A DNA stretch of 64,000 nucleotides from DATJKD01 sp963834855 (GTDB lineage Bacteria; Pseudomonadota; Gammaproteobacteria; Steroidobacterales; Steroidobacteraceae): positions 124,001 through 188,000 of the forward strand of contig CAWIDH010000035.1 in NCBI GenBank assembly GCA_963834855.1, read 5' to 3'. Each line of letters starts with the position of its first letter. Positions within the stretch are counted from its first letter, which is position 1. The notes under the pieces were generated by a model, which worked only from the letters and a program-made list of their open reading frames with translations, had not been told where the DNA came from and did no database searches. The translations under genes were made by a program, and so were the position numbers. Of this stretch, positions 47,210 through 54,828 are shown one piece after another.

Positions 47210-47603
47210 TCTCAACATGACGTCGCTGATCGACGTCGTGCTGCTGCTCCTGATCTTCTTCATGGTCTCGACGCGATTCGTCGACGAGTCGCGGCTCGCG
47301 ATCCGGCTGCCGGAGGCGGGCATCGAGCCTGAGAACGCGACCATACGCGATGCGGTGGAAATCGAGGTCACCGCGGAAGGAGGCTACCGCGTCAACGGCC
47401 GCGCGCTCATCAACAACAGCCCGGACACCCTTTCAGTGGCCCTGGGCCGCGCGGCGGCGGGCAACCGCGCGGTTCCGGTGACGATCCGCGCGGATGCGCG
47501 CGCCTTGCACCAGTCGGTGGTAACCGCCATGGACGTGGCCGGGCGCCTCGGCTACCGGCAGATCAACATCGCCACGGTCCACGATGGCTCGGGCGGGCGG
47601 TAG
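47175..47603 (+). CDS. exbD: ExbD/TolR family protein
   Basis: A 142-residue bitopic protein. The transmembrane helix DLNMTSLIDVVLLLLIFFMV carries the channel Asp (residue about 20) that responds to the proton gradient. The periplasmic domain includes ADARALHQSVVTAMDVAGRL and QINIAT near the end, as in ExbD. Start overlaps exbB and end overlaps msbA by 20 bases, so the group is tightly coupled. Confidence 0.92.
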   Translation: MKFNARRTEEPDLNMTSLIDVVLLLLIFFMVSTRFVDESRLAIRLPEAGIEPENATIRDAVEIEVTAEGGYRVNGRALINNSPDTLSVALGRAAAGNRAVPVTIRADARALHQSVVTAMDVAGRLGYRQINIATVHDGSGGR

Positions 47604-49351
47604 CGCCGGCGACCCGACCCCGCCTCCGGGCGCCCTGCAGACCTATCGCAGGCTGCTCTCCTACCTGCGGCCCCACCGGGCCATGTTCGCGTTCGGTGTG
47701 CTCGGCATGGTCATCTTCGCCGCCACCGATGCGGGATGGGCGGCCTTCGTGCGCTTCTTCCTCGATGGAACGTTCGTCGAAAGAGACCCGCGAATGGTCT
47801 GGCTGGTGCCGGTGGCGCTGGTCGTGCTGTTCCTGCTCCGCGGCGTGGGCGACTTCCTGCAGACCTATTGCCCGGGGCACGTCGGCCGCCGCATCGTGAA
47901 GACGCTGCGCGCCGAGATCTTCGACCGCTACCTGCACCTGCCCGTCGCATATTTCGACCAGCAGGCATCGGGCACGCTGCTGTCGAGGCTCACCTACAAC
48001 ACCGAGCAGGTGGCGCAGGCGACCACCGACTCGATCACCGTGTTCATCCGCGACTCGCTGACCATCGCGGGGCTGCTCGGCTACCTGTTCTTCCTGAACT
48101 GGCGGCTGACGCTCTTCAGTCTCATCGTGGGCCCGCTGATCGCCTACCTGGTCCGGCGCATCAACCTGCTGTTCCGACGCTACAGCGCACGAATCCAGGA
48201 CTCGATGGGCGACGTCACGCGGGTTGCGAAGGAGGCGATCGAGGCGCCGCGCGTCGTCCGCGTCTTCAATGCACAGGAGCACGAGGCCCGACTGTTCGAG
48301 GAGGTCATCGAGCGCAACCGCGCCTCGCACATGAAGATGATGCGCACGCGGGCGCTCAGCAGCCCGGTCGTGCAGTTGATCTCCTCGATCGGCCTCGCCG
48401 GCGTGCTGTACCTTGCGACCCTCGATGCGATCGCAGGGCAGGATGAGCGTCGGCGAGTTCACGTCCTTCATCGCCGCCTTGATGCTGATCACGGCGCCGC
48501 TGCGCAGGCTGGTCAACGTCGCCGGTCCGCTGCAGCAGGGCATCGCAGCCGCAGAGAACATCTTCGAGATCCTCGATGCGACGCCGGAGCCCGAGGGCGG
48601 CGGGCGGCCGATCGAACGCGCGCGCGGCGACATCGAGTACCGCGACGTGCGGTTCCGCTACCCGTCGGGTGAGGACGAAGTGCTGCGCGGCGTGAGCTTC
48701 GCGCTGCGGTCCGGTGAGACCGTGGCGATCGTCGGGCGCTCGGGCAGCGGCAAGTCGACGCTGGTGGGGCTGCTGCCGCGGTTCTACGACGTGACGGCCG
48801 GCCGCGTGCTGCTCGACGGGCACGACGTGCGCGAGTACGGGCTGGCCGACCTGCGCCGCCAGATGAGCCTGGTGAGCCAGGACGTGGTGCTCTTCAACGA
48901 TACGATCGCGAGCAACATCGCCTTCGGCTCCCCGGCCAGCGAGGCACAGATCGCCGCTGCGGCCGAGGCGGCGCAAATCGACGAATTCGCACGCCAGCTG
49001 CCCGACGGGCTCGGTACCGTCGTCGGCGATCGCGGCTCGCTGCTGTCGGGCGGTCAGCGGCAGCGGATCGCCATCGCGAGAGCGCTGCTGCGCGACCCGC
49101 CGATCCTGATCCTCGACGAGGCGACCTCGGCGCTCGACACCGAGCTCGAGCGCCAGGTCCAGCAGCAACTCGAGCAGCTGATGCAGGGGCGCACGACCCT
49201 GGTGATCGCCCATCGCCTGTCGACCGTCGAGCGCGCGGACCGGATCGTGGTGATGGACGGCGGCCGGATGATCGAGACCGGCACGCACGCGGAGCTGCTT
49301 GCGCGCAACGGCCAGTACGCCGTGCTGTACCGGATGCAGTTCAACGAATGA
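47584..49351 (+). CDS. msbA: Lipid A export ATP-binding/permease MsbA, interrupted by an apparent +1 frameshift
   Basis: MsbA flips lipid A-core across the inner membrane. The transmembrane half reads from ATG 47584 to about 48441 and ends YLATLDAIAGQ; the rest continues one frame over from ATG 48443 (MSVGEFTSFIAALMLITAPL). Skipping one base (an extra G in CAGGATG) joins them into about 588 residues, the usual MsbA length. The ATPase half has GRSGSGKSTLVGLLPRFY, LLSGGQRQRIAIARALLRD and LILDEATSALD. As given, the first frame would stop at 48672. Sequencing error, pseudogene or split gene cannot be separated here. Confidence 0.9.
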
Positions 49352-50392
49352 GCGCGGAGGAACGGCTGCTGCGCCTGTGGTACGGACCGGCATGGCGTAC
49401 CGCTGGCGCTCTGGCCGCTGGAAGGCCTTTACCGGCTCGTGACCGGGCTCCGCGCGTCCGCGTATCGGGCCGGCGTGCTGCCGCGCGAGGACGCGGGTGC
49501 GCCGGTGGCGGTGGTCGGCAACCTCACGGTGGGCGGCACCGGCAAGACGCCGGTCGCAAGCTGGCTCGCCGGCGAGCTGAACGCACGTGGCGTGGCCACG
49601 GCGGTCGTCCTGCGTGGCTACGGGGGTCGGCACCACGGCGGACCGCTGCGGGTGACGCAGGATTCCGACCCGGCGGTGGTGGGCGACGAAGCGGTGCTGC
49701 ATGCGCGCCGCGGAGTTACGCATGTCTTCGTCGCACACGACCGCGTGGCGGCGGCGCGCGCGGCGGTTGCCGCCGGCGCGCGGCTGGTGGTCTGCGACGA
49801 CGGCCTGCAGCACCTGCGCCTTGCGCGCCAGTTCGAGATCGTCGTGATCGACGCCGGGCGCGGCCTCGGCAATGGCCACCTGCTGCCTGCCGGACCGCTG
49901 CGCGAGCCACGCAGCCGCCTCGGGACGGTCGATGCGATCGTGCTGACGGATCGCGGCCGCACCGAGCGCGCGGCGGCGGGCTTGCCCTCGACGCGCGTGT
50001 TTCACGCCCGGCTGCGTCCGGGCGATGCGGTCAACATCGCGAGCGGCGCACGCCGCCCGCTTGCGAGCTTTCGCGACACCGCCGTGCACGCGATCGCGGG
50101 GATCGGCCATCCCGAGGCGTTCTTCGCTTCGTTGCGCGCCGCAGGGCTGACGGTCGAGGCGCGGCCGCTGCCGGATCACGCGGCGCTCGATGCGACGACG
50201 CTCGCCTGGGCGCGCGATGCGACGGTCCTCATGACGGAGAAGGATGCCGTAAAATGCCGCAGCTTCGCGCGGCCGGACTGGTGGTACGTCGATCTCGAAG
50301 TCGACATCGAGCCGCCCGCGGCAGCGGAACTGATCGCGCGGCTGCTCGACGCGAGTGGGCTCGTGCGCGACGCGGGAGGAGGACTTGGATAG
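49348..50392 (+). CDS. lpxK: Tetraacyldisaccharide 4'-kinase LpxK, with an apparent +1 frameshift near the start
   Basis: LpxK phosphorylates the lipid A precursor at 4'. The natural start ATG 49348 overlaps the msbA stop and reads SAEERLLRLWYGPAWR; the matching continuation PLALWPLEGLYRLVTGLRAS lies one frame over from about 49400. One extra base between about 49396 and 49405 explains it. The remainder is intact: VVGNLTVGGTGKTPVASWLA (Walker A), LRGYGGRHHG, VVCDDGLQHLRLAR, LLPAGPLREP and LMTEKDAVKC. As written, only a shorter product from GTG 49439 (317 residues, lacking the membrane helix) could be made. Confidence 0.9.
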
Positions 50393-50573
50393 CAAGCTGC
50401 TCGACATCCTGGCCTGCCCGGTGTGCAAGGGACCGCTCCGCTGGCACCGCGAGAGCCAGCATCTCGTCTGCCGCGTGGATCGCCTCGCGTTCCCGGTGCG
50501 TGACGGCATCCCGGTGATGCTCGAGGACGAGGCGCGCGCCCTGTCGTCGGACGATCCGCTCCTCAAGGACTGA
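50385..50573 (+). CDS. ycaR: Trm112/YcaR family zinc-ribbon protein
   Basis: A 62-residue protein: SKLLDILACPVCKGPLRWHR with the CPxC pair, LVCRVDRLAFPVRDGIPVML with a third Cys, and the family end. YcaR sits between lpxK and kdsB across Gammaproteobacteria. It starts at TTG 50385 inside the lpxK end, with GGGAGGAGG just upstream. Function is not established; Trm112 partners methyltransferases in eukaryotes. Confidence 0.92.
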   Translation: MDSKLLDILACPVCKGPLRWHRESQHLVCRVDRLAFPVRDGIPVMLEDEARALSSDDPLLKD

Positions 50574-50575
50574 TC

Positions 50576-51370
50576 TTGGAGTTCCGGGTCGTCATCCCGG
50601 CGCGCTTCGGCTCGACGCGCCTGCCGGGCAAGCCGCTGCTCGACATCGCGGGCAAGCCGATGATCCAGCGCGTGGTCGAGCGCGCCTGCGCGAGCGCGGC
50701 GGCGGAGGTGCTCGTCGCGACGGACGATGCGCGCATCGCCGCGGTCGTGGCCGACCCGCGCCGCCCGGGCACGCAGATCGCCGTCATGACCGATCCTGCG
50801 CTCGCCTCCGGCACCGACCGGGTCGCCGTCGTGGCTACCGAGCGGCGCTGGCCCGACACCGCGATCGTGGTCAATGTCCAGGGCGACGAGCCCTTCCTTC
50901 CACCGCAGCTCATCGACCAGGCCGCGGCGGCGCTTGCTGCCGACCCGCAGGCGTCGATCGCGACGCTCGCGACACCCGTGCTGTCGCTCGCCGAAATGCT
51001 GGATCCCAACGTGGTCAAGGTCGTCACCGACCTTGCGGGACGCGCGCTCTATTTCAGCCGCGCGCCGATCCCTTGGAACCGTGACGGGACTGCTGCGGGC
51101 CAGGCGAGCCTGCGCGATTTCAGCGGGGCGTTGCGCCACCTCGGCCTTTACGCCTACCGTGTCGGGGCGTTGCGCCACCTCATGGCACTGCAGCCTTCGC
51201 CGCTGGAATTGCGCGAGAAACTCGAGCAGTTGCGAGCGTTGCAGAACGGGATGGCGATCGTCGTGGCGCAGGCTGTCATCGTGCCCGCGCCCGGCATCGA
51301 CACGCAGGCGGACCTGGAGCGTGCCCGCCAGCTCGCCATTGCAGGCCACGGAGCGGGAACCTCGGCCTGA
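50576..51370 (+). CDS. kdsB: CMP-KDO synthetase
   Basis: KdsB activates KDO with CTP for transfer to lipid A. The 264-residue protein starts at TTG 50576 two bases after ycaR: FRVVIPARFGSTRLPGKPLL, then ASGTDRVA, VVNVQGDEPFLP, and FSRAPIPWNRDG, HLGLYAYRVGAL. All are characteristic. It belongs with KdsA (window start), LpxK and MsbA in the LPS core/lipid A route. Confidence 0.96.
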   Translation: MEFRVVIPARFGSTRLPGKPLLDIAGKPMIQRVVERACASAAAEVLVATDDARIAAVVADPRRPGTQIAVMTDPALASGTDRVAVVATERRWPDTAIVVNVQGDEPFLPPQLIDQAAAALAADPQASIATLATPVLSLAEMLDPNVVKVVTDLAGRALYFSRAPIPWNRDGTAAGQASLRDFSGALRHLGLYAYRVGALRHLMALQPSPLELREKLEQLRALQNGMAIVVAQAVIVPAPGIDTQADLERARQLAIAGHGAGTSA

Positions 51371-51414
51371 TCGGCTGGTCCAACTTCGACTCTCGTCAGG
51401 GAAGGAGAGGCAGG

Positions 51415-51741
51415 ATGGATGAGGTGCTGTTCGTGCCCTTCGGGGTTGTAATCACCCCGTGGAAGCTAATCGGCTATCTAGGGGTGGCGCTGTTCGCGGG
51501 CCGCTGGTTCGTGCAGATGTGGGCCTCACGATCGCGTGGCCGGCCGGTCGTGCCGCGCACGTTCTGGTTGATGAGCATCACGGGCAGCCTGCTGCTCCTC
51601 GCATATTTCACTTTCGGGAAGAACGACTCCGTCGGCATCCTCTCGAACCTGTTCCCGGCAGGGGTCGCCATCTACAACCTGCTGCTCGACTTCCGTCACC
51701 GGCGCGGGGAAGTCACGATCGGCGGCCACGCGCGCGCCTGA
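51415..51741 (+). CDS. Lipid-A-disaccharide synthase N-terminal (LAB_N) domain membrane protein
   Basis: A 108-residue protein with three transmembrane helices: ITPWKLIGYLGVALFAGRWF, then VPRTFWLMSITGSLLLLAYF and SVGILSNLFPAGVAIYNLLL. LAB_N domains occur alone or fused to lipid A enzymes and glycosyltransferases. Its place after kdsB fits a lipid A modification or transport role, not proven. Ribosome site GGAAGGAGAGG precedes the ATG. It overlaps convergent rluF by 29 bases. Confidence 0.85.
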   Translation: MDEVLFVPFGVVITPWKLIGYLGVALFAGRWFVQMWASRSRGRPVVPRTFWLMSITGSLLLLAYFTFGKNDSVGILSNLFPAGVAIYNLLLDFRHRRGEVTIGGHARA

Positions 51742-52456
51742 ACGGCTGCACGGCCGCTCGCGCGCGCAACGGTCGCGTCGCGAGCAGGGGCGCGAGCTCG
51801 TCGGGTGTCAGCGGGCGCCACTCGCCGGGGCGCAGTCGGCCGAGCCGCAGGTGCATGATCCGCACGCGCTGCAGGGCTCGCACGGTGTAGCCGAAGTGCT
51901 CGCACATCCTGCGGATCTGCCGGTTGAGCCCCTGGGTAAGCACGATGCGAAAGGTGTTCTTGCCTGCCGCCGTGGCCGTGCAGGGTTTCGTGACCGTCTC
52001 AAGGATCGGCACACCGCGCGTCAACCCCTCGAGGAAGGCTTGAGTGACGGGCCGATCCACGGTGACCAGGTATTCTTTCTCGTGCCCGTGCTCGGTTCGA
52101 AGGATGCCGTTGACGATGTCGCCGTCATTCGTCAGGAGGATCAACCCCTCCGAGTCCTTGTCGAGCCGCCCGACGGGGAAGATGCGCTCGCCGTGACCGA
52201 CGAAATCGACGATGTTGTCGGGCACGTCGCGGTCGGTGGTGCATTCGATCCCGCGGGGCTTGTTGAGCGCGATGTACACCTTGCGGCGCCGCTCGCCGAC
52301 CCGCCGTCCGTCGACGCGGACATCGTCGCCCGGTTTGACCTGTGTACCGAGCGCGGCCACCTCGCCATCGATGGTGACGCGTCCGGCCGCGATCCACGCG
52401 TCCGCCTCGCGGCGCGAGCAGGCGCCGGTCTCGCTCAGGTACTTGTTGAGGCGCAT
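51713..52456 (-). CDS. rluF: 23S rRNA pseudouridine synthase RluF-type
   Basis: A RsuA-family pseudouridine synthase, 247 residues. S4 domain: RLNKYLSETGACSRREADAW. Catalytic block: FPVGRLDKDSEGLILLTNDG with the Asp in RLD. HEKEYLVTVDRPVT and FRIVLTQGLNRQIRRMCEHF follow. The matching segments GDQVKPGD-like (LGTQVKPGDDVRVDG) and NIVDFVGHGERIFPVGR favour RluF (U2604, and tRNA-Tyr 35) over RluB/RluE. The tail is Arg-rich. Confidence 0.88.
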   Translation of the reverse strand: MRLNKYLSETGACSRREADAWIAAGRVTIDGEVAALGTQVKPGDDVRVDGRRVGERRRKVYIALNKPRGIECTTDRDVPDNIVDFVGHGERIFPVGRLDKDSEGLILLTNDGDIVNGILRTEHGHEKEYLVTVDRPVTQAFLEGLTRGVPILETVTKPCTATAAGKNTFRIVLTQGLNRQIRRMCEHFGYTVRALQRVRIMHLRLGRLRPGEWRPLTPDELAPLLATRPLRARAAVQPFRRARGRRS

Positions 52457-52594
52457 TCCCGTCAGGCTCCGGCGCGTCCCACCGCGGTGACAGAAACCGC
52501 GGCCAGCCAGCGCCTGATGCTCCGGGCCATGTGCCGGATTGTAGCGGCAGCGCGTGTAGAATCGCCCGCATCACGGTGACGCTGCAGGTAGTCG
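52457..52594. other. rluF upstream region, no gene
   Basis: 138 bases between the rluF start (minus) and the orphan ATG at 52595. TGTAGAAT near 52555 resembles a -10 without a properly spaced -35. GCAGGTAG a few bases ahead of 52595 could be a ribosome site. This looks like the original leader of a phosphatase gene now displaced (see next entries). Confidence 0.35.
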
Positions 52595-52705
52595 ATGCGC
52601 GTGTTGTTCGTCTGCGATTGGCAGTCAGCTATCCGGCACCCCACGGACCGATGCGCCTCCCGGCTTGAAATTTCGCCATTGCCCGGGCTCGCCACCGGGA
52701 GCTAG
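52595..52705 (+). pseudogene. Orphan 5' end of an LMW protein tyrosine phosphatase gene
   Basis: ATG 52595 opens with MRVLFVC, the consensus N-terminus of LMW-PTP up to the catalytic Cys (MRVLFVCxGNICRSP), then departs to DWQSAIRH and stops at 52705. The intact phosphatase at 54272 reads RVLFIC in the same place; over the six shared codons (52598-52615 against 54284-54301) 13 of 18 bases agree. I read it as the original start of that gene, cut off by an insertion. Short matches can arise by chance, so this is a hypothesis. Confidence 0.45.
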
Positions 52706-53062
52706 GGAGATCCTGGCCTGGGAAGCGACGAACGTGCGGGACTGGCCGCGCTCTTCGGCGATCAACCGCGGTTCGAGGTCGATGCACGCGCCGCGCCGTA
52801 CCACGAGTGAGCAGTACGCGCGAGGGCGCGGTCGGGGCAGGCCCGGACCTGTCAGAGCGATGACGCATAGCGAACCGCTAGCCTCCGGCGTGGGATGTCG
52901 TCAGATTGAACCGGCGCTTCGCGCTGAGCTTTCGTGTAGCGTCGTAAGCGCAGCGATGTCGATACTGTCACGGCGGAACGAGCGCCGCGACGCAGGCGTG
53001 GGCGCATGGACAAGACCTACAGCGGAGCGGGCCGCAGGACCTTCTGATGCGGCCTTCAGGTG

Positions 53063-53121
53063 GCGAAGCACGGGCTGCGACGGGGCGGCCCGGGTGCTGC
53101 GTGCGTTGGCGGAACGAGCTC
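53063..53121 (+). repeat. Duplicated segment, copy 1
   Basis: Begins GCGAAGCACGGG, contains CGGGTGCTGCG and GGCGGA, ends GAGCTC. Copy 2 is at 53688-53744. By eye about four-fifths identical with small indels. Copy 1 is out of frame internally, copy 2 reads cleanly as AKHGVEGAARVLRALADEL. Confidence 0.55.
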
Positions 53122-53239
53122 AGCCGGGCGCGAGCTCGAGGTGCTGCACGGTATTTATGCGATGCAGGATCCGGACACCGGCGAGTGGCTCACGATCGTG
53201 ACCATTGACCCGTGCCGCGAGTGTGCGCACCTGCATTGA
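53122..53239 (+). pseudogene. Broken reading-frame tail, unknown family
   Basis: The frame ending at TGA 53239 reads EVLHGIYAMQDPDTGEWLTI then VTIDPCRECAHLH, which looks like real protein but has no start of its own and is preceded, in another frame, by the duplicated segment (GAARVLRALAERAQ). A gene disrupted by indels is the simplest reading. I do not recognise the family. Confidence 0.35.
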
Positions 53240-53402
53240 TCGGCTCTGCGTAAAAATTGCACCGCACGTGGCGCCGATCTGCGACAGGTGAAGTACCACC
53301 GGTCGCGCAGTAATCTGCTCGTCTTCCGATCGCAAAGCGGCCCCGACCGACGCGGCAATCGTCAGTCGAGGCCTTCCATTTACAGCAATGGAGGTGCTGA
53401 CG

Positions 53403-53684
53403 ATGGATGACGACAAATATATCCGCGACTGGCACAGGACACTGCGCAGCTGTCTACGGGGTTTGCAGCGACACCGGCGGGCCGTGCAAGTCGCCAAGCC
53501 AACCGACAGCGACGAAGAACGAATTGCCAGCGATCAGGTCCGGCTGGTCACCGCCCTCGAGCAACCGATACGTGTGGCGCTGCTTGAAACCGATCCGTTG
53601 GCGTTGAAGCGATGGGTTGGGGAAATCAAGAGGCAGCTCGAGCGCGCCAAACGCCATCCCGCCATTTCTGCGCGAACCCGGTAG
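53403..53684 (+). CDS. Small hypothetical protein, perhaps truncated by an in-frame TAG
   Basis: 93 residues from ATG 53403, which has a perfect GGAGGTG ribosome site seven bases ahead; ATG 53388 is in frame but worse placed. The protein is charged and mostly helical (DDDKYIRDWHRTLRSCLRGL; LKRWVGEIKRQLERAKRH). After TAG 53682-53684 the same frame stays open to TAA 53765 and reads IAKHGVEGAARVLRALADEL, the duplicated segment, so the gene may once have been longer (about 120 residues). No family recognised. Confidence 0.4.
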   Translation: MDDDKYIRDWHRTLRSCLRGLQRHRRAVQVAKPTDSDEERIASDQVRLVTALEQPIRVALLETDPLALKRWVGEIKRQLERAKRHPAISARTR

Positions 53685-53687
53685 ATC

Positions 53688-53744
53688 GCGAAGCACGGGG
53701 TCGAGGGCGCCGCGCGGGTGCTGCGGGCACTGGCGGATGAGCTC
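53688..53744 (+). repeat. Duplicated segment, copy 2
   Basis: Second copy of the segment at 53063-53121, lying just after the in-frame TAG of the small gene at 53403. In frame with that gene it encodes AKHGVEGAARVLRALADEL, followed by DGLARN and a stop at 53765. Confidence 0.55.
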
Positions 53745-53857
53745 GACGGTCTTGCCCGCAACTAAGTACACTGTGTCGGACAGTGTCGTCGGCGGGACGT
53801 CTGCAACATTGGACGTGAACCGCGTTGGACCGCGTGAGCCAGGGAGGGGTGACGGCA

Positions 53858-54121
53858 ATGACACCATACGATTTCGCAATGGAAGAAGTGACGCTCGCAC
53901 TATTACGCGTGGCGGACGCATTGATAGCGAACGAGCCATTCGCGATCGCACAGGAATCTACAGATGCACGGCGGGTCTACCGGGACATGCGGGAGCTATA
54001 TCCCAAGCTTCAGCTTCGAGCGACGGAACGTGACTCGCTTCTCGGGCAGATGAGTCTCCTGGGATTGCACCTCAATCAGTGCGAGGCGTTCCTCCAGCGA
54101 CCCTTCGCCGTTGCAGGGTAG
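53858..54121 (+). CDS. Small hypothetical protein
   Basis: 87 residues from ATG 53858, preceded by a strong GGGAGGGG ribosome site about nine bases away; a TTG at 53825 is also in frame. All-helical look: DFAMEEVTLALLRVADALIA, YRDMRELYPKLQLRATERDS, LLGQMSLLGLHLNQCEAFLQ. No signal peptide, no membrane helix, one Cys. Not recognised. It is less GC-rich than neighbouring housekeeping genes and lies in the putative element remnant. Confidence 0.5.
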   Translation: MTPYDFAMEEVTLALLRVADALIANEPFAIAQESTDARRVYRDMRELYPKLQLRATERDSLLGQMSLLGLHLNQCEAFLQRPFAVAG

Positions 54122-54189
54122 GTTCGCGACGACGGGACCGAGCAAAAGCGGGTAGCTCCAGCGTAGGATCGCTGTTCACAAAGACCCGG

Positions 54190-54214
54190 GCCGGGGCCGT
54201 CCGGCGTTTTGTTT
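54190..54214 (+). terminator. Possible Rho-independent terminator
   Basis: GCCGG-GGCCGT-CCGGC (54190-54205) followed by GTTTTGTTT. Short five-base stem but GC-only, with a T-rich tail. It would end transcription of the small genes in the remnant before the phosphatase. Confidence 0.45.
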
Positions 54215-54219
54215 GGCGC

Positions 54220-54239
54220 TGGTGACACCGTGGTGACAC
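54220..54239. repeat. Tandem direct repeat TGGTGACAC, 11-bp period
   Basis: TGGTGACAC occurs at 54220-54228 and again at 54231-54239, one helical turn apart, 33 bases before the phosphatase ATG. The position suits an activator or repressor site, or part of an old attachment site. No promoter hexamers are clear next to it. Confidence 0.5.
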
Positions 54240-54271
54240 GAAACCGACTGGAAACACGGAAAGCCTAGCAA

Positions 54272-54781
54272 ATGCCTGCTTTCCGGGTGCTATTCATATG
54301 CATGGGCAACATCTGCCGTTCACCCACGGCGGAGGGAGTGTTCGCGCGCCTGCTGCGCGAGCGCGCGCCCGAGCTCGACGTCGAGGTCGATTCCGCCGCG
54401 ACGCACGACTACCACGTCGGCTCGCCGCCCGACCCGCGCGCTATCGCGGCGGCCGCGCGCCGCGGCGTCGACTTGCGCGCGCTCCGGGCCAGGCTGATCG
54501 ACGAGGAGGATTTCGCCAGGTTCGACCTGATCGTGGCGATGGACCGTCTCAACCGGGCGTTGCTGCTCGAACGCAGCCCGGCCGGGTATCACGATCGCGT
54601 GCGGTTGCTGATGGAGTTCGCCGGCGCTGCATCGGAGGACGGCGACGACCTCGACGTGCCCGATCCGTACTACGGCGGGCCGGTCGGTTTCGAGCGGGTG
54701 CTCGATCTCGTCGAGCAGGCCGCGGCGGGCCTGCTGCAGGAGATCCGGTCGCGCGCGCAACGACGGCGCGGCGCGCGTTGA
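54272..54781 (+). CDS. Low molecular weight protein tyrosine phosphatase
   Basis: A 169-residue LMW-PTP. Catalytic P-loop FICMGNICRSPTAEGVF (C-x5-R-S with Cys at about residue 10), VDSAATHDYHVGSPPDPRA, and the general-acid loop DVPDPYYGGPVGFERVLDLV. The start MPAF is unlike the usual MRVLFVC, with only a poor ribosome site (CGGAAAG), consistent with a replaced 5' end. Bacterial homologs regulate exopolysaccharide tyrosine kinases, but none is encoded nearby. It precedes convergent rne by 47 bases. Confidence 0.93.
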   Translation: MPAFRVLFICMGNICRSPTAEGVFARLLRERAPELDVEVDSAATHDYHVGSPPDPRAIAAAARRGVDLRALRARLIDEEDFARFDLIVAMDRLNRALLLERSPAGYHDRVRLLMEFAGAASEDGDDLDVPDPYYGGPVGFERVLDLVEQAAAGLLQEIRSRAQRRRGAR

Positions 54782-54828
54782 CCAGCAGCCAGGGCCGGGA
54801 GGCACACGCCCGGCCCTGACCGCATCGA

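Larger units (their letters stand above)
52616..54271. mobile_element. Putative remnant of an integrated element at the 5' end of the LMW-PTP gene
   Basis: About 1.65 kb with little coding density in an otherwise packed chromosome, bounded by the orphan MRVLFVC start and the intact phosphatase. It holds two small unknown genes with good ribosome sites, a duplicated 57-59-base segment, a broken reading frame and a terminator-like hairpin. Base composition looks less GC-rich than the flanks. No integrase, transposase or clear terminal repeats remain. From about 52706 to 53059 I can name nothing. Confidence 0.4.

Noticed and set aside
48443..49351. A separate ATPase gene starting at ATG 48443 as the normal state
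   Set aside because: The reading MSVGEFTSF from this ATG is the middle of the MsbA membrane domain, not a natural protein start, so a one-base disruption is more likely than a true split gene.
48356..51349. Minus-strand open frame of nearly 1000 codons
   Set aside because: It lies opposite msbA, lpxK, ycaR and kdsB, all well supported. Long antisense frames are expected in DNA this rich in G+C; the translation is Arg/Ala/His-rich without any domain.
52665..53201. A 178-codon plus-strand gene in the gap after rluF
   Set aside because: Low-complexity, no good ribosome site, and its last part is an out-of-frame reading of the duplicated segment and of a better-looking frame (EVLHGIYAMQDP).
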